The notes beneath the pieces are model-generated. The model was not told the origin of the DNA. It ran no database searches and saw only the letters and a list, made by a program, of their open reading frames with translations. Positions 18,392 through 26,803 of a DNA stretch of 64,000 bases are shown one piece after another (the first letter of the stretch is position 1; every line of letters begins with the position of its first letter). Position numbers and translations under genes: made by a program. Location: assembly GCA_002482505.1 (NCBI GenBank), contig DLGD01000014.1:1-64000 (forward strand), in the 5' to 3' direction. The DNA is from Christensenella sp. UBA7703 (lineage in GTDB: Bacteria > Bacillota > Clostridia > Christensenellales > CAG-138).

Positions 18392-18455
18392 CGATATTCG
18401 GACTAAAGCGTTATTCTTTTCAAAATAATATATCTGCCAAAAAATTGGGATGCGC

Positions 18456-18484
18456 TTGCCAAAGTTTGTTTGCCGCCGTATGAT
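18456..18484 (+). promoter_or_regulatory. Promoter of moaC-moaA-MOSC
   Basis: TTGCCA (18456-18461), 17 bases, TATGAT (18479-18484), about 94 bases before the moaC start. No terminator was seen between moaC and the MOSC gene, so it probably serves all three. Confidence 0.6.
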
Positions 18485-18577
18485 AGAATTATCCTGCGGC
18501 GGTTATTTTAATTGGAAAACATCGCCGCGCGGGAGGCCGCCAAAGAGCGGCGGGATAGACGAAAGGAGACGGCGTAC

Positions 18578-19078
18578 ATGGGCGAGACCCTCACACACGT
18601 CAACGAGCGCGGAGAAGCGCACATGGTGGATGTCTCCGAAAAAGATGTGACCCACCGTGAGGCGATTGCAGAGAGCTTTGTCGTCATGAAGCCGGAGACG
18701 CTTGCGCTCATCCAGAGCGGAAGCGCGTTAAAGGGGGACGTGTTTGCCACCGCGCGTATCGCGGGTATTCTCGCCGCCAAGCGAACGAGCGAACTCATTC
18801 CGCTGTGCCATCCCATCGCGCTGACGTCGGTCAAGGTAGACCTACTTGCCTGCCCGCCGGATCGCGTACATATCATCGCGGAGGTACGCTGTGACGAAAA
18901 GACGGGCGTAGAGATGGAGGCGCTGACAGCGGCGAGCGTCGCCGCGCTGACCATCTACGACATGTGCAAAGCCGTTGATCGCGGCATGGAGATTACGACC
19001 ACGCGGCTGCTCAAAAAAAGCGGCGGCAAGAGCGGCACCTTTGAGCGTGAGGCGGGGGACTGTAACCCGATCGCGTAA
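18578..19078 (+). CDS. moaC: Cyclic pyranopterin monophosphate synthase MoaC
   Basis: A 166-residue protein. It converts the MoaA product (3',8-cyclo-7,8-dihydro-GTP) to cyclic pyranopterin monophosphate, an early step of molybdenum cofactor synthesis. Recognisable parts are MVDVSEKDVTHREA near the start, the LIPLCHPI active-site segment, TGVEMEALTAASVAALT and the final KSGGKSG(T/x)F. The start at 18578 (MGETLTH) has AAAGGAG 10 bases upstream, so the ATG at 18512 was rejected. Length matches the family (about 155-165). Confidence 0.96.
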   Translation: MGETLTHVNERGEAHMVDVSEKDVTHREAIAESFVVMKPETLALIQSGSALKGDVFATARIAGILAAKRTSELIPLCHPIALTSVKVDLLACPPDRVHIIAEVRCDEKTGVEMEALTAASVAALTIYDMCKAVDRGMEITTTRLLKKSGGKSGTFEREAGDCNPIA

Positions 19079-19175
19079 TTCATATGAAAGAGCGGCACAC
19101 CGCGGATCAAAACACCACAAACTTTCGCAAGCATATCGCAATCATATCGATTGATAGAAAGAAAACAAAGAATCC

Positions 19176-20126
19176 ATGAACGACCGCTTTGGACGCACAA
19201 TTTCATACCTCCGGCTCTCGCTGACGGAGCGCTGCACGCTCAAGTGCGCCTATTGCCGCGCGGGCGAAGGCATCTGCCCCAAGAAAGGCGAGCTCACGCG
19301 GGAAGAATTCCTGCGCATCGTGCGCGCATTCGCTACGATTGGAGTCAAAAAAGTGCGCCTTACAGGCGGCGAACCCATGCTGCGCCGGGATCTGCTCTCG
19401 ATCATCGCCGGAATCCGCGCGATACCCGAAATCGAAGAGATCACCATGACGACCAACGGACAGCATCTGCCGAACCAGAGCCGCGCGCTACGGGAGGCGG
19501 GGCTCAACCGCCTGAATATCAGCGTAGATTCGCTCAAGCCGGAGCGCTATGCCGCAATCACCGGCGGCGGCTCGCTTTCTCGCGTGCTGACAGGGATTGA
19601 GGAAGCGTATGCGGCGGGGTTTGATTCGCTCAAGATCAACGTCGTACTGCTTCGCGGACAAAACGACGACGAGACGGGAGATTTCATCGCGCTGACCAAG
19701 GATCGAAACCTATCCGTGCGGTTCATCGAATATATGCCGCTGGGGGAAACCGACCAGGCGGACCTGCGCGTCACGGGGGCGGAGTTGCTGCAAAAACATC
19801 CGGAGCTGGTTCCCGTTGCGCCATCCTATATTGGTCAGCCTGCGCGGGACTATCGTATACCGGGTTCTATTGGGCGCGTGGGGATGATCGACCCCGTTTC
19901 GCATCGCTTCTGTGCGGACTGCAACCGCATGCGGGTGATGAGCGACGGCATGCTGCGCCCTTGCCTCGGCTCCAATGAAGAATTTTCGCTGAAAGAAGCG
20001 CTTGCCCAGGAAGGCGATGAGGCGCTGCTTGCTGTGATCGCAGAGGCGATTGCGAGAAAGCCGGAGACGCATTGCTTTGACGAAGGCTTCTCGACGGAGA
20101 AGAACATGAGCCAAATCGGCGGTTAA
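19176..20126 (+). CDS. moaA: GTP 3',8-cyclase MoaA (radical SAM)
   Basis: A 316-residue radical SAM enzyme catalysing the first step of molybdenum cofactor synthesis from GTP. The SAM cluster motif CTLKCAYC is near residue 22, followed by the SAM-binding RLTGGEPMLRRDL. The second, C-terminal cluster is supplied by CADCNRMRVMSDG and a later Cys (MLRPCLG). It lies 97 bp after moaC. The typical C-terminal GG is present (SQIGG). Length is slightly short of the usual 320-340. Confidence 0.96.
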   Translation: MNDRFGRTISYLRLSLTERCTLKCAYCRAGEGICPKKGELTREEFLRIVRAFATIGVKKVRLTGGEPMLRRDLLSIIAGIRAIPEIEEITMTTNGQHLPNQSRALREAGLNRLNISVDSLKPERYAAITGGGSLSRVLTGIEEAYAAGFDSLKINVVLLRGQNDDETGDFIALTKDRNLSVRFIEYMPLGETDQADLRVTGAELLQKHPELVPVAPSYIGQPARDYRIPGSIGRVGMIDPVSHRFCADCNRMRVMSDGMLRPCLGSNEEFSLKEALAQEGDEALLAVIAEAIARKPETHCFDEGFSTEKNMSQIGG

Positions 20127-20210
20127 ACGCAACGTGCGCGGGTCACGGAACACCGGAGATTTACCAAGTATGGTATTAGTAGAATTCTGAATCAATCGAG
20201 AGGAAAAAAC

Positions 20211-20645
20211 GTGGCAAAGATTACGTCCATCAACATCAGCCCGAAGAAGGGCACCTTCAAGCAGCCCGTTGAACGCGCGGAACTCCGCGTGGATCACGGA
20301 ATTGTTGGCGATGCGCACGCGGGCAACTGGCACCGACAGATCAGCCTGCTTGCGCAGGAGAGCATCGACAAGATGACTGCGCTGGGTTTGGATGATCTCA
20401 CGCCCGGCAAATTTGCGGAGAATATTACCACGGAGGGTATTGCTCTTTACACGTTGCCTGTCGGCACGATTCTGCGGCTCGGCAGCTGCCGCGTCGAGGT
20501 CACACAGATCGGCAAAGAATGCCACCAGCACTGCGAGATCTACAAAAAAGTGGGTCAATGCATCATGCCGCACGAGGGAATCTTTGTGCGCGTGCTGACG
20601 CCGGGCGAGATCGAAATTGGCGACGCGGTCACAATCGAAGCATAA
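20211..20645 (+). CDS. MOSC-domain protein
   Basis: A 144-residue stand-alone MOSC domain. It starts with GTG at 20211, preceded by GAGAGGA. MOSC domains bind sulfur-carrying molybdenum cofactor and are related to Moco sulfurase C-termini. Visible family features are VDHGIVGDAHAG, RQISLLAQESI, and a Cys within GKECHQHCEIYKKVG that matches the conserved cysteine of small bacterial MOSC proteins. The moaA-MOSC neighbourhood supports a Moco role, such as sulfuration, carriage or reductase partnering. A strong terminator follows immediately. Confidence 0.92.
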   Translation: MAKITSINISPKKGTFKQPVERAELRVDHGIVGDAHAGNWHRQISLLAQESIDKMTALGLDDLTPGKFAENITTEGIALYTLPVGTILRLGSCRVEVTQIGKECHQHCEIYKKVGQCIMPHEGIFVRVLTPGEIEIGDAVTIEA

Positions 20646-20659
20646 GAACACGGATTTCT

Positions 20660-20681
20660 GCGGGCGGAGCCCGCTTTTTTT
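20660..20681 (+). terminator. Rho-independent terminator
   Basis: GCGGGC, loop GGA, GCCCGC, then seven T. It closes the moaC-moaA-MOSC unit. Confidence 0.85.
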
Positions 20682-20764
20682 CACCCCACTATTAAATAAG
20701 ATTGGAGGATATATCGTTGTTGTTCTGAAAAATCGTTCAGCATGATGCAACACATTGAAAAGCG

Positions 20765-20793
20765 TTGTTTTTTCAGAAAAATAATGATATGAT
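20765..20793 (+). promoter_or_regulatory. Promoter at the start codon of the second MoeA-like gene, flanked by an inverted repeat
   Basis: TTGTTT (20765-20770), 17 bases, TATGAT (20788-20793), while the ATG is at 20800. Transcription would begin at or within a base or two of the start codon. No SD site is visible, which suggests a leaderless mRNA. TTCTGAAAAA (20723-20732) and TTTTTCAGAA (20769-20778) form a 10-bp inverted repeat whose right arm overlaps the -35 box. Confidence 0.5.
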
Positions 20794-20799
20794 TCGCGT

Positions 20800-21825
20800 A
20801 TGAAGCTCATTGACACAAAGGATGCCGTAGGTCACGTGCTTTGCCATGACCTGACGCGCATCGTCCCGGGAGAAAGCAAAGACGCGCAGTTTCGCAAAGG
20901 ACATATCGTCACGAAGGACGATATCCCCATGTTGCTTTCAATGGGAAAAGATCATCTATATGTCTGGGAAGTGGACGAAAACACCCTCCACGAAAACGAA
21001 GCGGCGGATCGTCTCGCGCGCCTTTGCGAAAGCGAACACATGCGCCGGGGAGAGGTCAAAGAGGGCAAGATTGAACTCTTTGCAACCGAGGACGGCGTAT
21101 TCACGGTAGACGTTGCGCGTATGGACGCGCTCAATGACCTGCCGGACATCATGGTGGCCTCCCGCTACACCAACAGCCCCGTCAAAGCCGGAGACAAGCT
21201 CGCGGGAACGCGGATCATTCCGCTGCTGATCGATCAACGGCGCATCGACGAAGCGGAAGCTCTCATGGGAAGCGAACCGCTGATGCGGCTCACGCCCTAT
21301 CGAAAAGGACTCAAGGCGGGCATCGTCGTCACCGGAAACGAAGTATTTCACGGCAGAATCACAGATAAATTCACCCCCGTTGTGGAGAAAAAGCTTGCCG
21401 CACTGGGCGTACCGTTGACCCAGCGCCGCGTGAGCGACGACAACACGGAGAACATTGTCAAAGCGATTGCCGAAGTGCGCGCAAGCGGGGTCGATATCGT
21501 CCTCTGCTCCGGCGGCATGAGCGTGGACCCGGACGACCGCACGCCCGCCGCGATTCGCGACAGCGGCGCCGAGATCGTTACCTATGGCGCGCCTGTGTTG
21601 CCCGGGGCAATGTTCCTGCTGGGATATTATGCAGACGGCGTGCCCGTGATGGGGCTGCCGGGTTGCGTGATGTATTCCCGCGCGTCGATTTTCGATATCG
21701 TTTTGCCGCGCGTGGTTGCGGGTATTCGTATCGCGCGGCGCGACCTGACGCGCCTTGGCAACGGCGGGCTTTGCCTGCAATGCGAGGTTTGCACCTATCC
21801 CAACTGCGGGTTTGGCAAGGAGTAA
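20800..21825 (+). CDS. Molybdopterin-binding protein, MoeA/MoaB-like
   Basis: A 341-residue protein. The C-terminal half is a molybdopterin-binding (MoaB/MogA/MoeA domain 3) fold with intact landmarks: IVVTGNEVFHG (about 175-185), LCSGGMSVDPDDRTP, and GLPGCVMYSRAS in place of GLPGNP. The N-terminal half (KLIDTKDAVGHVLCHDLTRI) matches the lead-in of clostridial molybdopterin-binding proteins found beside moaABC. The tail is Cys-rich (CLQCEVCTYPNC), perhaps metal-binding. Unlike the protein at 16904, it keeps the ligand motifs, so it may do the molybdenum insertion step here. The start has no SD. Confidence 0.85.
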   Translation: MKLIDTKDAVGHVLCHDLTRIVPGESKDAQFRKGHIVTKDDIPMLLSMGKDHLYVWEVDENTLHENEAADRLARLCESEHMRRGEVKEGKIELFATEDGVFTVDVARMDALNDLPDIMVASRYTNSPVKAGDKLAGTRIIPLLIDQRRIDEAEALMGSEPLMRLTPYRKGLKAGIVVTGNEVFHGRITDKFTPVVEKKLAALGVPLTQRRVSDDNTENIVKAIAEVRASGVDIVLCSGGMSVDPDDRTPAAIRDSGAEIVTYGAPVLPGAMFLLGYYADGVPVMGLPGCVMYSRASIFDIVLPRVVAGIRIARRDLTRLGNGGLCLQCEVCTYPNCGFGKE

Positions 21826-21927
21826 CGGAAGAATTTTTTACCGCAAGCCGTTCTTCATGCCCTCATTCGATGGTTATCGCGACTTTCCGCGTGCCATAGA
21901 TCAAGTAGAATTGAGAGGATCAAACAC

Positions 21928-22839
21928 ATGAAGAAATGGATTGCCCTGACTCTTGCCGTCGTCATGATGGCGATGCTCGGCGCATGCGCCGCAACGGCAG
22001 CGCCCGCCGTAACCGAAGTACCCGTGGCGACCGAAGCCGCAACGGAAGCTCCTGTTGCGACACCCGAACCCGTGGCAGCGCCGCTGGAAGCAGCCGAGGT
22101 GCAGCTGTTCATTGCTGCAAGCCTGGAAGGCGCGTTTAAGGAGATCATTCCGCTCTACAACCAGAGCCAGCCGAACGTCACGATCACCTACAACGCGGAT
22201 AGCTCCGGCACGCTGCTCACCCAGGTGCAGGAAGGCTTTGCCTGTGACATCTTCTTCTCTGCGGCGACAAGCCAGGTGAAGACGCTGGAAGACGAAGGCT
22301 TTATGATTGCGGGCAGCCGCGTAGACCTGCTTGCCAACAAGCTTGCGCTGATCACCCTCAAGGGCAGCGGCACGACCGTGACCGGATTTGCCGACCTAGC
22401 CAAAGCAAAGAGCATTGCCCTTGCCGACGGCAGCGTCCCCGCGGGCAAATACACCCGCCAGCTGCTGATCAAACTCGGCGTGCTCGACGGCACGAAGGAA
22501 GCCAAGGATTATACCACGGCGGATGTCTCCGCGGCGCTCGGCGGCGTGGAGATCAACGAGTGCAGCAACGTCAGCAAGGTGAAAGAGGCGGTCAAGGAAG
22601 GCTCCAACGAAGTCGGAACGGTGTATTATTCCGATGCGTATTCCGTCAAGGACGACGTGGATATTCTCGAAGTTGCGGATACCGCGCTCACCGGCGATAT
22701 TCTCTATCCTGTCTGCCGCGTGAACAACGCGGAAGCGACCGCGGCCGAGACCGCAGCCGCGGACGATTTCATCGCCTTCCTCCAGACGGACGCGGTGAAA
22801 GCCATCTTCGAAAAATTCATGTTCATCATCAATAAGTAA
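21928..22839 (+). CDS. modA: Molybdate ABC transporter substrate-binding protein ModA
   Basis: A 303-residue lipoprotein. It has an 18-residue signal with lipobox LGAC, a low-complexity Ala/Pro/Glu linker to about residue 58, then the ModA fold. The fold begins LFIAASLEGAFKEIIPLY, with YNADSSGTLLTQVQEG and CDIFFSAATSQVKTL. The serines of AASL and SSG are the usual oxyanion ligands. GAGAGGA lies before the ATG. It delivers molybdate or tungstate to ModB and ModC just downstream. Placement among Moco genes favours molybdate, but tungstate cannot be excluded in an anaerobe. Confidence 0.94.
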   Translation: MKKWIALTLAVVMMAMLGACAATAAPAVTEVPVATEAATEAPVATPEPVAAPLEAAEVQLFIAASLEGAFKEIIPLYNQSQPNVTITYNADSSGTLLTQVQEGFACDIFFSAATSQVKTLEDEGFMIAGSRVDLLANKLALITLKGSGTTVTGFADLAKAKSIALADGSVPAGKYTRQLLIKLGVLDGTKEAKDYTTADVSAALGGVEINECSNVSKVKEAVKEGSNEVGTVYYSDAYSVKDDVDILEVADTALTGDILYPVCRVNNAEATAAETAAADDFIAFLQTDAVKAIFEKFMFIINK

Positions 22840-22902
22840 GCGCTCAAATCCAATCAATCGGATTTATCTTCCAAACACAAAACGAGCAATATGAGACAAC
22901 AA

Positions 22903-22934
22903 CGCCCGCCGTCCAAGTCATCTGGCGGCGGGCG
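22903..22934 (+). other. Hairpin between modA and modB
   Basis: CGCCCGCCG (22903-22911) pairs with CGGCGGGCG (22926-22934), without a T-run. It may moderate downstream expression relative to modA or protect the modA mRNA end. Confidence 0.55.
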
Positions 22935-23028
22935 GATTCGTCTCTTTGGATTTGTTTTCTGATGTGATAAGATGAATTGAGTGCAAAAAGAGTAGACATA
23001 TGCAAGTTTTTCCGAAAGGAGGCAGACA

Positions 23029-23733
23029 ATGCAGGAGATTTGGGACATACTCAAAACCCTCGACTACAGCCCGCTCTGGATTTCACTCAAGACAGGTTTG
23101 GTTGCAACCGTGCTCTGCTTCTTCCTCGGCATCTGGGCGGCGCGGCGCGTGATGCGCATGGGTAAGCGCGCAAAGGCGTTTGCGGACGGGCTGCTCACGC
23201 TGCCGATGGTGCTGCCGCCGACGGTTGCGGGCTTCTTCCTGCTGCTGATCTTTAGCCTCCGCCGGCCGATCGGATCATTTTTGTATCAGGAACTCTCCAT
23301 CAAGGTGGTGCAGACTTGGCTTGGCTGCATCCTTGCGGCAAGCGTGATCGCGTTCCCGCTGATGTATCGAAACGCGCGTGCCGCCTTTGAGCAGGTGGAT
23401 ATCGAGCTGATCTATGCCGGACGCACGCTGGGCATGAGCGAACGCGCGATCTTCTGGCGTGTAGTGCTGCCCTCGGCTGGCCCGGGCGTGGTCAGCGGAA
23501 CGATTCTTACCTTCGCCCGCGCGCTCGGCGAATATGGCGCGACCAGCATGCTCGCGGGGAATATCGCGGGCAAGACGGGCACGATCTCCCAGCGCATCGC
23601 GATGGTGATTCAGAACGGGGATTATCTGACCGCAGGACTCTGGGTGATCATCATACTGCTGATTTCGTTTGGCATCGTGGTGCTCATGAACTTCTTTGCC
23701 GACTCAAAAATGAAGAATATCAAGAAATGGTGA
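23029..23733 (+). CDS. modB: Molybdate ABC transporter permease ModB
   Basis: A 234-residue permease with about five to six hydrophobic segments. The EAA-like cytoplasmic loop is visible (YAGRTLGMSERAIFWRVVLPSAGPG), along with the ModB-typical LTLPMVLPPTVAGFFLL and FARALGEYGATSMLAGNI. GAAAGGAGG lies before the ATG. It carries the anion across the membrane with ModC (23781). Confidence 0.95.
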   Translation: MQEIWDILKTLDYSPLWISLKTGLVATVLCFFLGIWAARRVMRMGKRAKAFADGLLTLPMVLPPTVAGFFLLLIFSLRRPIGSFLYQELSIKVVQTWLGCILAASVIAFPLMYRNARAAFEQVDIELIYAGRTLGMSERAIFWRVVLPSAGPGVVSGTILTFARALGEYGATSMLAGNIAGKTGTISQRIAMVIQNGDYLTAGLWVIIILLISFGIVVLMNFFADSKMKNIKKW

Positions 23734-23780
23734 TTCGGTCTTCGGATGTCATTTTGAGAATATAGAAATACGGAGAACAC

Positions 23781-24842
23781 ATGCCCTTAACCGTCGACAT
23801 CATCAAACGATTGCAAGGATTTACGCTGAACGTCTCCCTGACCGCGGAGGCGGGTGTTACCGCGCTCCTTGGCGCCAGCGGCAGCGGGAAAAGCATGACG
23901 CTAAGGTGCATCGCGGGCGTGGAGAAGCCGGATGAAGGCAGGATCGTGCTGGACGGGCGCGTGCTCTACGACTCCGGAGAAAAGATCGACCTGCCGCCGC
24001 AGGAGCGCAGGGTGGGTTATCTCTTCCAGCGGTATGCGCTGTTTCCGAATATGACGGTGCTGCAAAACATCGACGCGGGGCTTTCGCGGGAGCTGGACGC
24101 GCGCATCAGGCAGGCGAAGCGCGAGAGCCTGATCTCCCGTTTCCGTCTCGACGGACTGGAGCAACGGTATCCGCGCGAACTCTCCGGTGGGCAGATGCAG
24201 CGCGTCGCCCTCTGCCGTATGCTCGCGGGCGAGCCGGAGGCGATCCTGCTCGACGAGCCGTTTGCCGCGCTGGATAGCCACCTCAGATGGCAGCTTGAAG
24301 GCGAAGTGAAGCAAACGCTGAACGAATTTTCCGGCGTGGCGCTTTTGGTTTCGCACGACAGAGGAGAAGTCTACCGCATGAGCCAGCGCGTCTGCGTCCT
24401 CAACGACGGTGCATCCGAACCGGTTCTCGGCACCACGGAGTTGTTTGACCACCCGCGTACGCTGCAAGCCGCGCTCATCACGGGCTGCAAGAATTGCGTT
24501 CCCGCGGAGATCCTTTCACAGGGGAAGATCCACGTCCCGGATTGGAACGCAAGGCTCGCCTGCTCGCAAGCGGCTGACGGCGCAATCACGCACACAGGCA
24601 TTCGCGCGCACTATATCCTACCTTGCGCGGCGGAGGTGGAGAATGCGCTGTATTGCCGCGTGGTGGAAGCCGCGGATGACGTGTTTTCCCGCGTGCTGAC
24701 GCTCCTGCCTGCGGGCGGGACGGGCACGATTCGCGTAGAGCTGAGCCGGGCTGCGGGGGAACGGTTTATCCCGGGGAGCGAAGGCTGGTTTTGCCTGCCC
24801 AAGGAGCACATCATGCTCCTGCGGGAAACGCACGAACGATAA
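23781..24842 (+). CDS. modC: Molybdate ABC transporter ATP-binding protein ModC
   Basis: A 353-residue ATPase. Walker A is GASGSGKSMTL (the usual Thr is Met, preceded by Ser), the signature is ELSGGQMQRVALCR, Walker B is ILLDEPFAALDS, and the H-loop is VSHDRGEVYR. The C-terminal 100 residues form a TOBE/MOP-like anion-sensing region, weakly conserved to the eye. It follows modB by 47 bp. The next gene, mogA, starts 62 bp after its stop. Confidence 0.93.
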   Translation: MPLTVDIIKRLQGFTLNVSLTAEAGVTALLGASGSGKSMTLRCIAGVEKPDEGRIVLDGRVLYDSGEKIDLPPQERRVGYLFQRYALFPNMTVLQNIDAGLSRELDARIRQAKRESLISRFRLDGLEQRYPRELSGGQMQRVALCRMLAGEPEAILLDEPFAALDSHLRWQLEGEVKQTLNEFSGVALLVSHDRGEVYRMSQRVCVLNDGASEPVLGTTELFDHPRTLQAALITGCKNCVPAEILSQGKIHVPDWNARLACSQAADGAITHTGIRAHYILPCAAEVENALYCRVVEAADDVFSRVLTLLPAGGTGTIRVELSRAAGERFIPGSEGWFCLPKEHIMLLRETHER

Positions 24843-24904
24843 ACCGCTTTTTTGCGAGAGAATACGTTAAGCAGATCAACCTCAAATTTCGGGAGGAGAA
24901 AGAC

Positions 24905-25411
24905 ATGTTCAAAGCATCCGTGATCACGGTCAGCGACAAAGGCTTTCGCGGGGAGCGGGAGGACACCGCAGGACCGCTTGCCGCAAGCATGCTCCAGGAA
25001 GCAGGGTATACTGTCATCGCGCAGACGATTGTGCCGGATGAACAGCCGATGATTGAACAGGAGCTGCGGCGGCACGCGGACGAGCTTGGCGCAAACTTGA
25101 TCCTCACCAGCGGCGGCACGGGCTTTAGTAAACGCGATGTCACACCGGAGGCGACGCTTGCCGTCTGTGAACGGCTGGCACCCGGCATACCGGAGGCAAT
25201 GCGCGCCTATTGCCTGAACATCACGAACCGCGCGATGCTCTCCAGGGCGCAGGCGGGGCTGTATCACGATTCGCTGATTGTGAACCTGCCGGGCAGCCCG
25301 AAGGCTGTGCGCGAAAATCTGGAACCGGTTTTGCCCGCGCTGGAACATGGGATTCAGATGCTGCTCGGTACGAAAAACGAATGTGCAAGCGAGCCGAAAG
25401 CACGGGTTTAG
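24905..25411 (+). CDS. mogA: Molybdopterin adenylyltransferase-type protein (MogA/MoaB)
   Basis: A 168-residue protein of the MogA/MoaB family, which adenylates molybdopterin before metal insertion. It has ASVITVSDKGFRGEREDTAGP at the start, the LTSGGTGFSKRDVTPEAT core that binds molybdopterin, and NLPGSPKAVRENL near the end. The start at 24905 (MFKAS) follows GGGAGGAGA by about 6 bases; the longer frame from 24791 lies inside modC and was rejected. It ends the molybdenum island, before a strong terminator. Confidence 0.93.
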   Translation: MFKASVITVSDKGFRGEREDTAGPLAASMLQEAGYTVIAQTIVPDEQPMIEQELRRHADELGANLILTSGGTGFSKRDVTPEATLAVCERLAPGIPEAMRAYCLNITNRAMLSRAQAGLYHDSLIVNLPGSPKAVRENLEPVLPALEHGIQMLLGTKNECASEPKARV

Positions 25412-25453
25412 CAAAAAAATGGTTCGATACCAACCATCGAACGTAACAAAAAA

Positions 25454-25479
25454 CGAGCGCCCCGTAAAAAGGGCGCTCG
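25454..25479. terminator. Bidirectional terminator
   Basis: CGAGCGCCC (25454-25462), loop CGTAAAAA, GGGCGCTCG (25471-25479). The minus strand continues with a T6 run. It lies between converging mogA and the small membrane-protein gene. Confidence 0.8.
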
Positions 25480-25499
25480 CTGTGTGTTTGTTGGTTGCG

Positions 25500-25877
25500 T
25501 TATGTTTTTTCCGGCACGCCCAGATACTGGGACTGGTCAAATGCGAGGATGCAGTAGAAGATGATGCTCAGGAAGATGAGGCCAACCGCGAAGCCGCCGC
25601 TCTTGCCAAAGGCTTTTGCGAGCTTGACCATGGTGATGATGGCAAACACGATGTTCGCAATCGGGATCAGCAGGAAGAGGAACTTCCAGCCGTTGCCCCA
25701 GGTGATCTTGAAGAGCACGTAGAGGTTATAAAACGGGATGATCGCGGCCCAGCCGGGTTCGCCCGCTTTTTCGAAGATCTTCCACATGGCGACAATGCCG
25801 AGAACGGCAAGCGCCAAACTCAAAATCGTCATACCGGGTCTTGGTTGCGCATAATAGTCCGCATAAAAGTTCTCCAT
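25500..25877 (-). CDS. Small membrane protein, DUF5684-like
   Basis: A 125-residue protein with three to four hydrophobic segments. The line KIFEKAGEPGWAAIIPFYN is followed by a WGNGWKFLFLLIPIANIV stretch. This arrangement recalls the small DUF5684 membrane proteins, sometimes linked to signal peptidase loci. The start at 25877 follows GAAGGGGGA by 8 bases, so the upstream ATG at 25931 was rejected. Function unknown. It is alone between two terminators, apart from a divergent neighbour. Confidence 0.75.
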   Translation of the reverse strand: MENFYADYYAQPRPGMTILSLALAVLGIVAMWKIFEKAGEPGWAAIIPFYNLYVLFKITWGNGWKFLFLLIPIANIVFAIITMVKLAKAFGKSGGFAVGLIFLSIIFYCILAFDQSQYLGVPEKT

Positions 25878-26025
25878 ATTAACAAATCCCCCTTCGTTTA
25901 TTTGCTTTTTGAGCTGACTTGAGTATACCACTTCTGTAGAAAAATGGAAGAATGAACTGTGAGTTCATCACAATTTTACGTAATCAAGAAACGCAACGAT
26001 TGTATGAATACTAAACAAAAGATGA

Positions 26026-26053
26026 TTGACATCGCGGGAATTTTGCGTATGCT
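26026..26053 (+). promoter_or_regulatory. Promoter of the six-TM membrane protein
   Basis: TTGACA (26026-26031), 16 bases, TATGCT (26048-26053), about 45 bases before the start at 26098. Confidence 0.6.
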
Positions 26054-26097
26054 TGAGGTGTCACGTCTACTCATAAAATCACATCAGGAGGTAGATC

Positions 26098-26739
26098 ATG
26101 TCCGCATATTCTCTCAGCGCGCTGGAGATTTTGCGAAATCCGGCGCTTACGCTCAAGTGGTACGTCGTACCATTGCTGCTCGTCGTCATGTACATCTACA
26201 ACAAAGAGATTTACGCGAAGAACTGGAACGTTGTGCTCGGCGGCGCCGCGCTCTGGGGAATGGATTTATTCAACGAAATCTGGAACAGCATCGTCTTCCA
26301 TGCGTCGGGATTTGCGCCCGTTTGGGGCACGCCGACGGGGGTTGGGGACACAGCGCTGCTGCTGCTGATCGGCTACAACATCGAGATTTCGTTCATGTTT
26401 GCGATGATGGGCATCGCGGTTTGTCTGACGCTGCCCAAAGACCCGAAGGCGAAGATTCTCGGCATCAACAACCGCGTGTTTCTCGCGGTGGTCTACACGA
26501 CGCTTGCGGTTTGCATTGAGTGCTTCCTCAACTACGCGGGGCTGCTCACATGGGAATATCCGTGGTGGAGTCGCTCGTTCCCATATCTCGTCTGGCTGAT
26601 TGGCTACCTGCCATTTTTCACGATGGCGTTTGTGGTGCACGACATGAAGCAGATGAAGAACAAACTCATTACTCTTGGCATCATCTTCGGCGTGGATATT
26701 CTCGCGCTGATCGTTTTCGGACTAATGGGTTGGATGTAA
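26098..26739 (+). CDS. Multi-pass membrane protein of unknown function
   Basis: A 213-residue protein with about six hydrophobic segments and many Trp and Tyr residues at the helix ends (for example LTWEYPWWSRSFPYLVW). AGGAGG lies before the ATG. I do not recognise the family. The short loops and lack of charged pockets resemble small carotenoid- or lipid-associated membrane proteins, but that is only an impression. It has its own promoter and terminator, so it is a single-gene unit. Confidence 0.75.
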   Translation: MSAYSLSALEILRNPALTLKWYVVPLLLVVMYIYNKEIYAKNWNVVLGGAALWGMDLFNEIWNSIVFHASGFAPVWGTPTGVGDTALLLLIGYNIEISFMFAMMGIAVCLTLPKDPKAKILGINNRVFLAVVYTTLAVCIECFLNYAGLLTWEYPWWSRSFPYLVWLIGYLPFFTMAFVVHDMKQMKNKLITLGIIFGVDILALIVFGLMGWM

Positions 26740-26761
26740 TCTCAGTCAATTGCAACACAAA

Positions 26762-26789
26762 GGACGCTCTTGTACGAGCGCCCTTTTTT
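26762..26789 (+). terminator. Rho-independent terminator
   Basis: GGACGCTC (26762-26769) pairs with GAGCGCCC (26776-26783), with one mismatch, and is followed by six T. Confidence 0.75.
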
Positions 26790-26803
26790 GATGTGTATCG
26801 TTC

